Source: a virus
Strand: one strand, 5' to 3'
IMG/VR virus record: IMGVR_UViG_3300004369_000121
Coordinates: 1 to 26,698 of that record
Length of the DNA: 26,698 nt
Part shown: positions 21,301 to 26,698 of the stretch, piece after piece
Numbering within the stretch: position 1 is the first letter of the stretch
How the letters are laid out: each line of letters begins with the position of its first letter
Notes under the pieces: generated by a model
Seen by the model: only the letters and a program-made list of their open reading frames with translations
What the model was told of the DNA's origin: nothing
The model's database searches: none
Made by a program: the position numbers and the translations under genes

Positions 21301-24300
21301 TTAAGAGCATCAGATACTCTTGACTTTAGACCAAGAGTTGCCGAGTTTACATCAACAACATCTTCTCCTTTTGACTTTGCAAGTAGAAATTTTGCTACCG
21401 CTGGTGTTAATCCAACTTTAGTTGTCACTCCTGGCGAAAGTTCTCTCATAGGATATGATTATTATCTCCCAAGAATCGATAAAGTAGTATTAGATAAAGA
21501 GGGAGATTTAATAGTCATAAAAGGTTCTTCATCCCCAAATCCACAAGAACCATCAAACTATAAAGATGCTATGGAGATTGCAACAATATCTCTTCCAGGA
21601 TATCTTTATAATCCAGAGAATGCAATTGTCTCTTTAGTTGACAATAGAAGATATACAATGAGAGACATTGGTGCAATTGAAGATAGACTTGAGAATTTAG
21701 AAGTTGCAACTTCGTTAACACTTTTAGAACTCGATACTCAATCACTTCAAATTAGGGATCCTGATGGTTTAGATAGATTTAAATCTGGATTCTTTGTAGA
21801 TGATTTTAAAGATTCTCTTAGATCGGACGTGCTCCAGTCAACTGCACTAATTGATGAAGATAGAAATGAGTTAACTACACTGGTTGAATTAAATACAATA
21901 CCTTTACAATTAGCTTTAGATCCATCAATAAACGAAGACTCTGCCGATAATATAGACAATATTCTTTTAGACCCTAATGTCCAAAAAACTGGAAATTTGG
22001 TAACGTTGAAATATGAAAAAACTACCTTACTTGAACAACCATATGCAACTAGAGTTGAGAATGTAAATCCATTCCACGTTGTTGAATACACTGGTAATAT
22101 ACAAATAGTTCCAACAAATGATACATGGGTTAGAACTATTAATATTAATGGTGGAACAAGACTTATAGGACCCGCCCAAGATATTGTTAATACCATTAGT
22201 CTTCCGTTTGGCACTCGTCGAGGGGGCGGTCGCCAGGAGATACAAACAAGAGAAATTCAGGTTGTAACTCCAACACGGACAGTATCAGACACTATACAAG
22301 TATCTGTACAATCCAGTGCAGAACAATTTATTCGTTCTAGAAATGTATTTTTTAAAGGAACTAGTTTAAGACCTTATACTAGACATTATCCTTTCTTTGA
22401 TAGTTCTTCGAATTTAGATATTATTCCAAAATTACTAGAAATTAGTATGATTTCTGGAGTATTTGAACCTGGCGAAGTTGTAAGAGGTTTTGATGAAGGT
22501 AGAAATATATTTACTTGTAGAGTTGCTAGACCAGATCATAAAGAAGGTCCAAGAGCAAACCCATCTAAAAAATATAGTTTAAATCCATATAATAATCAAA
22601 CAAGTTTACCAACATCATATTCTGCATCTTCTTCTGTTCTAAATTTGGACATTGTAGATTTGCAAACAGAAGTACTTGGTAGGTTTAATGGTTATGTAAC
22701 TACGGGTATGATTCTTGTTGGAGAAACTAGCGGAGCCCAAGCTTCAGTATCTGATATTAGACTAGTTGCGGATAGGGTAGGGGATATTTACGGATCTATG
22801 TTCTTCAGAGATCCATTAACATCTCCTCCACCACCAAGAAGATTTACAACTGGAGCAAAAACTTTTAGATTGACATCAAGTTCTACAAATATACAACCTC
22901 TGCGTGGAAGTAAATTGATCAGTAGTGCTGATGGAACTTACACAGCTACGGGAAGAGTTGATAGAATTACAAGAACTCGTGTAATAGTGAGGGAGGTCCA
23001 AAGAGTAGATCCTTTAGCACAAACATTTACAGTTGATGAAAATGGTGCATTTTTAACTGATGTTGAATTGTTCTTTGCAAATAAAGATGAAGTAGAAAAT
23101 CTACACATAGAAATTAGAACAGTTGAACTTGGTATACCAACAAGAACTCTTGTTTCGGAGTATGCAACTGTAGAGGTTGATCCTAGTGAAATTGAAACAT
23201 CTAGAGATGCTTCTATTGGGACAACAATAACTTTCCCATCTCCAATTTATTTGGAATCTGATACTGAATATGCCTTAGTAATATTGTCACCAAATTCAGT
23301 TAATTATGAACTTTGGGTATCAAGAATGGGAGAAAGGACTGTTACTGTAGCAAACCTACCAGATGCTGAAAGTATTATTGCCACACAGGCATATACTGGT
23401 GGTAGTCTTTACAAATCACAAAATGGAACAGTTTGGACTGCAAGTCAAGAAGAAGATTTGAAATTTAAGTTAACTAAAGCATCCTTTGTTTCGGGCGGAA
23501 CTGCGTATTTCTATAACTATCCTTTAATAGCAGAAAATTTAGAAAACAGATTGCCCAATGATTCAATTAGAACTCTACCAAGAAAATTAAAAGTTGGAGT
23601 TGATTCAAATACTTTGCAGACAAGTATTTTGACAATTGGTAGGAAGGTTGCCGATGGAACTTTATCTTCTTCTGCTTCTGGATTTATTGAGGGTGTTGGT
23701 GGTGGAGCTGCAAATGCAACAACCAACTTAGTTGGTGTTGGATATAGTAATGGTACTTTTACTGGGGTTCCTCTATATTCAATCACAGGATCTGGAACTG
23801 GAGCACAAGGTACTGTTACATTTTCTGCAGGTAAAGTATCGGGAAATCCATCTATAACCGCATCAGGATCTGGATATTCTGAAGGTGACATTCTTGGAAT
23901 TACAACTGCCAATGTATCAAAAGGAACTGGTGCTCAAATTACAGTCTCTAGTGTCACCAATGTAGATACACTATATTTGACTAATGTTCAAGGTGAAGAA
24001 TTTACTACAGGTCAAGATTTAGTTTATTATGAAGGGTCTACAGCAGTTTCTATGGCAAGTACCCATGTTACAAGTTCAAGTCTAATTAGTGACCTCTTTG
24101 ACGGAAGAGTTATTGAAGTTAATCATTTAAATCATGGAATGCATTCGGATACTAATATTGTTTCTATTACTGGAATTGAACCAAACACAATACCAGCATC
24201 ATTAACACAACCTATCGGTATTAATACAAATATAATTTCTGTTGCAGATACTACAAGATTCTCCACCTTTGAAGGTATTAGCACATCTCAAGGTTATTTG

Positions 24301-25452
24301 AAAGTAAAAAATGAAATTATTTTTTATGATTCTATTACTGCTGGTACTGGCGATGGCTCAGGAACTCTTGGAATTGGGACTAGAGGTGTAGATGGTTCAT
24401 TATCTATGAATCATAGTATTGGTGATTTAGTTTACCCTTACCAATTGAATGGAGTATCACTAACAAAAATTAATACGCAACACAATTTACCAACCAATAC
24501 AACATTAAAATCATTGAGAGATTATGATACTTATCATCTACAGATTAGTCGTGGTGCAAGAACAACAGGAGATAGTCAGTTAAGTTTCACTGACGAAAAT
24601 ACTGTAGGAGGTGGGGATATTTCTGCATCCAGAAATATTCAATTCAACACTATTATTCCAAATCTTAATGTGAGAGTTCCTGGAGAAGCAACGAGAATTA
24701 CATCACAAATTAGAACGGTATCAGGCACTAGTGCTTCTGGTTCAGAATCATCGTTTATTGATCAAGGTTTTGAAAATGTTGAACTGGATGTTCTCAATAC
24801 TTTAGAATCTACTCGATTAATTGCATCCGAAGATAATGAGACTGTTAGACTTACTTCCTTACCAAAGAATAAGTCATTCACACTTTCAGTTTCAATGACA
24901 TCTAATAATGCGAATTTGTCTCCTCAAATAGACATATCAAATACATTAGAACCTAGTATTACTGTTAGTAGATCTGGATTGAATAGACCAATTTCCAACT
25001 ATGCTAATTCTAATGTTGTTAAACAGGTTGAAGAAGATCCACATATGTCAGTTTATGTTACAAATCCAATTTTATTGAGTCAACCAGCAACTTCCCTAAG
25101 AGTTTTAATCTCAGCATATCGTCACTCGTCTGCAGATTTCAGAGTTCTTTATCAATTAATTAGATCTGATTCAAGTGAAATTGAACAAACTTACGAATTA
25201 TTCCCAGGTTATGATAATCTTTTAGATAATGATAATGATGGATTTGGAGATGTTGTAATTGATTCTAAATTAAATAACGGAAGACCAGATCGTTTTGTAC
25301 CTTCCAGCAACGAAGGTGAATTTTTAGATTATCAATTTAGTGCTGACAATTTAGAACAATTTAACGGTTTTAGAATTAAACTTGTAATGAGCGGAACAAA
25401 TGAAGCAAAACAACCCAGATTCAGAGATCTCAGAGCAATCGCTTTAGCATAA
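18310..25452 (+). CDS. 2380-aa virion structural protein, DUF4815-type N-terminus (probable tail-fibre or baseplate-periphery protein)
   Basis: The N-terminus (residues ~1-70) has INPYYDDFD, FKPGYPIQARELTTLQSILQ and FGSHMFKEGSMVIPGG, which is the DUF4815 signature of phage tail-fibre/structural proteins. The domain probably continues to V-K-V-S-P-G-R-A-Y-V-K-G-F-D-V near 350-366. Residues ~1338-1365 (RSRNVFFKGTSLRPYTRHY then PFFDS) and ~1568-1674 (VDPLAQTFTVDENGAFLTDV ... ESDTEYALVILS) are two further phrases I know from cyanophage structural proteins. Residues ~1805-1862 carry a GSGY module (Y1856) and 1966-2046 an RG-type module, both shared with the giant gp7-like protein. A short Gly/Arg patch, T-R-R-G-G-G-R (~1302-1308), falls in a local GC-rich spot. 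It sits where T4 has genes 9-10, but no homology to those was recognised. Start ATG 18310 is 3 nt after gene 8. Confidence 0.85.
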   Translation: MPQKTNLNINPYYDDFDKDDNFYKVLFKPGYPIQARELTTLQSILQNQIETFGSHMFKEGSMVIPGGITYDSDYDSVKINSTHLGIDVNIYADKLVGKKLRGQTSGVVATVDKWLDISESAGITHLTLFVKYINANNNNEAESFDDGEVLIVEENFTYGNTTVNSGESVASLIDENATALGTAVGVTEGVFFVRGTFVYVPTEKLVLDAYSNSSSYRVGFTVLEELVTAKDDDSLYDNAKGYSNYAAPGGDRLKISLVLSKKSLTDFNDTSFVEIVRVQGGDVKKIQNKSDYNLIRDYFAKRTYEESGDYAVDTFFVEVSDCLDDGISTEGSFTSNQITDQGNVPSEDLLSVKVSPGRAYVKGFDVDLQSTTIIDVEKPRDKREVSSALVPFNFGTLLRVNNVQGTPILGINNNLTVKLYDQRRGSATDAATGNEIGQARVYSFGLSDAPYSNASSSWNLYLFDVQTYTFLTLNSTVTTAQVPASSYIRGLSSGASGYVTTAPAGSDTIELTQTSGTFVEGEQILINETTELSRSINSIRVCGIEDVKSIYQDTSAETGYVVDFIADTVLQKRLAPNFSINDTISISSNTVTSPGKIFTGIKTESIIRYQISGTSEETFNRVTAVSADGTNLTVASVESISSVCNGTVGVVTSVPFSIGVPLVPQSGGLYSPIGERNIASVNLSGSNIIVSSQITEQETNALGEMTINVTATGISSAFFEAFDAERYSIFYQNGDVEDLSSDQVTFGSNGQSITFSGLTPSQQDPNYVTVNTTVRKNSITSKSKIYTRSEKLTIDKSISGVSTQISGLTQGSYYGTRVEDKEICLNFPDVSEVIAVYESYNDSAPTLDSIEFPSGLSLDTSSILGERIVGSDNGAVAQIVTRSSATKVEIVYLNSKVFKVGELVKFEESNIESLITTVNSGNYQNVRSQYVLNKATREQYYDYSRLVKVNRNYTPSHQLLVIFNRYSVPSNDNGNVYTVNSYSADRFKNNIPSMVGGLRASDTLDFRPRVAEFTSTTSSPFDFASRNFATAGVNPTLVVTPGESSLIGYDYYLPRIDKVVLDKEGDLIVIKGSSSPNPQEPSNYKDAMEIATISLPGYLYNPENAIVSLVDNRRYTMRDIGAIEDRLENLEVATSLTLLELDTQSLQIRDPDGLDRFKSGFFVDDFKDSLRSDVLQSTALIDEDRNELTTLVELNTIPLQLALDPSINEDSADNIDNILLDPNVQKTGNLVTLKYEKTTLLEQPYATRVENVNPFHVVEYTGNIQIVPTNDTWVRTININGGTRLIGPAQDIVNTISLPFGTRRGGGRQEIQTREIQVVTPTRTVSDTIQVSVQSSAEQFIRSRNVFFKGTSLRPYTRHYPFFDSSSNLDIIPKLLEISMISGVFEPGEVVRGFDEGRNIFTCRVARPDHKEGPRANPSKKYSLNPYNNQTSLPTSYSASSSVLNLDIVDLQTEVLGRFNGYVTTGMILVGETSGAQASVSDIRLVADRVGDIYGSMFFRDPLTSPPPPRRFTTGAKTFRLTSSSTNIQPLRGSKLISSADGTYTATGRVDRITRTRVIVREVQRVDPLAQTFTVDENGAFLTDVELFFANKDEVENLHIEIRTVELGIPTRTLVSEYATVEVDPSEIETSRDASIGTTITFPSPIYLESDTEYALVILSPNSVNYELWVSRMGERTVTVANLPDAESIIATQAYTGGSLYKSQNGTVWTASQEEDLKFKLTKASFVSGGTAYFYNYPLIAENLENRLPNDSIRTLPRKLKVGVDSNTLQTSILTIGRKVADGTLSSSASGFIEGVGGGAANATTNLVGVGYSNGTFTGVPLYSITGSGTGAQGTVTFSAGKVSGNPSITASGSGYSEGDILGITTANVSKGTGAQITVSSVTNVDTLYLTNVQGEEFTTGQDLVYYEGSTAVSMASTHVTSSSLISDLFDGRVIEVNHLNHGMHSDTNIVSITGIEPNTIPASLTQPIGINTNIISVADTTRFSTFEGISTSQGYLKVKNEIIFYDSITAGTGDGSGTLGIGTRGVDGSLSMNHSIGDLVYPYQLNGVSLTKINTQHNLPTNTTLKSLRDYDTYHLQISRGARTTGDSQLSFTDENTVGGGDISASRNIQFNTIIPNLNVRVPGEATRITSQIRTVSGTSASGSESSFIDQGFENVELDVLNTLESTRLIASEDNETVRLTSLPKNKSFTLSVSMTSNNANLSPQIDISNTLEPSITVSRSGLNRPISNYANSNVVKQVEEDPHMSVYVTNPILLSQPATSLRVLISAYRHSSADFRVLYQLIRSDSSEIEQTYELFPGYDNLLDNDNDGFGDVVIDSKLNNGRPDRFVPSSNEGEFLDYQFSADNLEQFNGFRIKLVMSGTNEAKQPRFRDLRAIALA
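24205..24447 (+). repeat. RG-type module copy in the 2380-aa protein
   Basis: This encodes residues ~1966-2046. I-I-S-V-A-D-T-T-R-F-S-T-F is followed by G-Y-L-K-V-K-N-E-I-I-F-Y-D-S-I and T-L-G-I-G-T-R-G-V-D-G-S-L-S-M-N-H-S-I-G-D-L-V. It has the same order of elements as the four copies in gene 7 (strand, G, I/V-x-[DN]-E, Y, RG...G, H, G..V). Confidence 0.6.
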
Positions 25453-25453
25453 A

Positions 25454-25657
25454 ATGAAAAGAGTTGAGGGTCATAAGCACCTGTTTCGTGAAAACTCAGG
25501 TGCTATTGTAAATACTAATACTGCTGAATATTTACAATATGTTAGATTAAGATCTGAAAAACAAAGACAGAGGGAAGAAATTGATCAAATAAAACAAGAC
25601 ATTAATGAAATTAAATCCTTACTCATGGAGGTTATCAATGGATCCAGACAAAATTGA
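25454..25657 (+). CDS. 67-aa small protein with C-terminal coiled coil
   Basis: ATG 25454 begins 1 nt after the stop of the 2380-aa gene. The N-terminal half, V-E-G-H-K-H-L-F-R-E-N-S-G-A-I-V-N followed by a T-A-E-Y segment, is a pattern I know from small cyanomyovirus proteins. The C-terminal half (about 31-63) is highly charged with heptad spacing of I/L/V (EEIDQIKQDINEIKSLLMEV) and should form a coiled coil. The function is unknown. Position suggests an accessory structural or chaperone-like partner of the large fibre/baseplate protein. The 3' end overlaps the next gene by 20 nt. Confidence 0.75.
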   Translation: MKRVEGHKHLFRENSGAIVNTNTAEYLQYVRLRSEKQRQREEIDQIKQDINEIKSLLMEVINGSRQN

Positions 25658-25808
25658 ACTAGAAACAATATCAAAGATGTTTGAATATGAAAAGTCGTCA
25701 AGAGAACTTGACGATTGCGATGATCCTGATGTACTCAGAAATTGTGCAAAAGCATATATCAAACTATATCTTAAACAACAAGAAGTTGTTGCAACGATGA
25801 TGCGATAA
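25638..25808 (+). CDS. 56-aa small acidic helical protein, unknown function
   Basis: I place the start at ATG 25638 (MDPDKIELETISKMFEYEKS) because GGAGG at 25627-25631 lies 6 nt upstream. A longer start at 25605 would lie deeper in the upstream gene with no such site. The protein is helical with a K-M-F-E-Y-E-K segment, an acidic D-D-C-D-D-P-D turn, and a second helix, A-Y-I-K-L-Y-L-K-Q-Q-E-V-V. It overlaps the previous gene by 20 nt, implying coupled translation. The general layout is familiar from T4-like cyanophages, but no function can be named. Confidence 0.7.
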   Translation: MDPDKIELETISKMFEYEKSSRELDDCDDPDVLRNCAKAYIKLYLKQQEVVATMMR

Positions 25809-25811
25809 ATA
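25804..25811 (+). promoter_or_regulatory. Late-promoter-like box GATAAATA
   Basis: GATAAATA differs from TATAAATA at the first base only and overlaps the stop codon (25806-25808) of the preceding gene. It lies 21 nt before ATG 25833, the same spacing as the exact late boxes at 2494 and 26450. Confidence 0.65.
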
Positions 25812-25832
25812 GTTACAAAAGACTATTAGAAA

Positions 25833-26177
25833 ATGTCTGCTGTATACGTCACTAATATAACAATTAATGGTGGAACTGACTTTAGTCAGGTTTATGAGTT
25901 GGAGGACAGTACAACAAACGCTGCCTTAAATCTATCTGGATATAGTATTAAAGCGGAAATGAGAAAGCATCCCAGTGCTAGTGGTGTTACTACATTTACT
26001 TCTGAAATTTTTAGTGAAAGCACAGGAAAAATAAAAATAGGTTTGTCCACTTCACAAACAACAGCACTAAAAGAGGGTAGGTATGTTTATGATGTAGTTA
26101 TTACTGACCCATATTCAGTAATGAGTAGAGTTGTTGAAGGAACTGCACTAGTTAGGGTAGGAGTAACCAAATTCTAA
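25833..26177 (+). CDS. 114-aa probable virion protein, beta-sandwich-like
   Basis: The protein begins MSAVYVTNITINGGTDFSQ and consists of alternating short strands. One is Y-S-I-K-A-E-M-R-K-H-P. Another, T-G-K-I-K-I-G-L-S, leads into T-T-A-L-K-E-G-R-Y-V-Y-D-V-V-I-T-D and ends in a V-V-E-G-T-A-L-V-R-V strand. This pattern (fold, then 'LkeGrYvYDv.i.d ... .ve.G...V') is typical of small beta-sandwich domains at the N-terminus of phage upper-baseplate and fibre-attachment proteins, so a tail-fibre adaptor is plausible. It has its own late-like promoter, and its TAA overlaps the next ATG by one base (TAATG). Confidence 0.7.
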   Translation: MSAVYVTNITINGGTDFSQVYELEDSTTNAALNLSGYSIKAEMRKHPSASGVTTFTSEIFSESTGKIKIGLSTSQTTALKEGRYVYDVVITDPYSVMSRVVEGTALVRVGVTKF

Positions 26178-26437
26178 TGGCAATCAAAGTAAAAACTAAC
26201 AACAACACAACAACGGTAAGAGTTGGTCAGCAAAATGCTATTAAGGTAGTAGCATCAAATAAGTCTGCTGCTGCTCTTGGCAGAATGCAAGAAGTTACTG
26301 ATGTTAATATTGACGATAGAACAACAAACACACTATTAATGTTTAATGGAACTGAATATATACACGTTCCTTCATCTGCCATTTTAGATTTGGTTGACGG
26401 CACATTTGATGGTGTGGTTGATTATGGCAGTTTTTGA
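26177..26437 (+). CDS. 86-aa probable tail-fibre-associated protein
   Basis: The start is in a TAATG overlap with the previous gene. An N-terminal beta-rich portion is followed by MQEVTDVNIDDRTTNTLLMF and N-G-T-E-Y-I-H-V-P. This is the 'l.DV....~~~g.vL.y.g..yv' phrase common in phage tail-fibre repeats. The C-terminus D-G-T-F-D-G-V-V-D-Y-G-S-F also resembles the linker phrases of marine phage fibre proteins. At 86 aa it could be a stand-alone fibre segment or connector. Its neighbours (beta-sandwich protein before, fibre N-terminus after) fit that reading. Confidence 0.65.
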   Translation: MAIKVKTNNNTTTVRVGQQNAIKVVASNKSAAALGRMQEVTDVNIDDRTTNTLLMFNGTEYIHVPSSAILDLVDGTFDGVVDYGSF

Positions 26438-26449
26438 GGGTGTTAAAAA

Positions 26450-26457
26450 TATAAATA
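26450..26457 (+). promoter_or_regulatory. T4-type late promoter for the tail-fibre-like gene
   Basis: An exact TATAAATA lies 12 nt after the preceding stop codon and 22 nt before ATG 26480, matching the spacing of the other late boxes in the window. Confidence 0.8.
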
Positions 26458-26479
26458 CATAAAAATAGAACAATAACAA

Positions 26480-26698
26480 ATGGTTTCTCCTGTATTGCAG
26501 TTTAAAAGGGGTGCTTTTGCTGATCTGCCCGCTCTGAGTGCAGGTGAACCTGGTTTTACGACAGACAGATACGATTTATATATTGGTACTGGTGCAGGCA
26601 CTACGGAATCCAATATATTCGTTGGTTCACAAAGATTTTGGTCAGTAGGAACTGCTTCTACTGGTAGTGGTGTAAAATTTGTTGAAGGAACTGATAAT
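26480..26698 (+). CDS. Tail-fibre-like structural protein, N-terminal 73 aa (3' end outside window)
   Basis: The open frame from ATG 26480 runs to the window edge. It starts M-V-S-P-V-L-Q-F-K-R-G, continues L-P-A-L-S-A-G-E-P-G-F-T-T-D and D-L-Y-I-G-T-G, and then F-V-G-S-Q-R-F-W ... G-V-K-F-V-E-G-T. The 'KRG....lp.l..GEpgfttD...LYiG.G' opening is a widespread N-terminal phrase of phage tail-fibre and receptor-binding proteins. The following phrase I know from cyanomyovirus structural proteins. The receptor-binding part would lie outside the window. Confidence 0.85.
   Translation, partial: MVSPVLQFKRGAFADLPALSAGEPGFTTDRYDLYIGTGAGTTESNIFVGSQRFWSVGTASTGSGVKFVEGTDN

Noticed and set aside
21747-22214. 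Antisense open frame of 155 aa in the 2380-aa gene
   Set aside because: Low-complexity antisense translation of a well-supported structural gene; no recognisable motif.
25605-25637. Longer start for the 56-aa gene
   Set aside because: ATG 25638 has GGAGG 6 nt upstream; the longer form would read the upstream gene's coiled-coil region out of frame.
1-26698. tRNA genes, CRISPR array, insertion sequence, integrase, origin
   Set aside because: No cloverleaf-like sequence, spaced direct-repeat array, terminal inverted repeats or enzyme motifs of these kinds were seen.

Overview
The window is a late (virion-structure) segment of a large T4-like myovirus. It most resembles the marine cyanobacterial myoviruses (Synechococcus/Prochlorococcus phages). 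Three things support this: recognisable homologues of T4 baseplate-wedge proteins gp25, gp6, gp7 and gp8 in one co-directional block; exact or near-exact copies of the T4-type late promoter TATAAATA about 20 nt before key start codons; and several small proteins and tail-fibre phrases that I know from cyanomyoviruses. All identifications come from reading motifs. No database search was possible.

Layout. Positions 1-~720 are GC-rich (hand-counted lines give 57-68% GC) and hold the 3' end of one gene and a complete 143-aa gene, each followed by a G/C hairpin. From ~725 the DNA becomes AT-rich (lines of 20-35% GC are typical) and stays so to the end. Positions 832-2142 carry an AbrB/MazE-like small protein, a GT-A-type glycosyltransferase-like protein, a 53-aa protein and a 45-aa very basic protein, closed by a strong intrinsic terminator (2144-2170). 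A late-like promoter and a leader hairpin precede a 90-aa unknown (2241-2492). The baseplate module follows: late promoter, gene 25 (2523), gene 6 (2928), a giant 3966-aa gene 7-like protein (4804-16704), late promoter, gene 8 (16735), and a 2380-aa DUF4815-type structural protein (18310-25452). The right end has two small overlapping genes (25454, 25638), a late promoter, two small probable virion proteins (25833, 26177), another late promoter, and the 5' end of a tail-fibre-like gene (26480 onward, cut by the window).

How it works together. gp25, gp6 and gp7 are the core wedge subunits of contractile-tail baseplates, and the gene order mirrors phage P2 W-J-I. gp8 decorates the wedge. The giant protein begins with the conserved C-terminal portion of T4 gp7 and then continues for about 3600 residues of beta-rich repeat modules. 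Among these lie a YHYH-type domain and modules that recur in gp8 and in the 2380-aa protein. The most interesting idea is that this phage has built an enlarged baseplate periphery from a shared set of small repeated modules distributed over three neighbouring genes. No tRNA, CRISPR array, insertion sequence, integrase or origin was seen.
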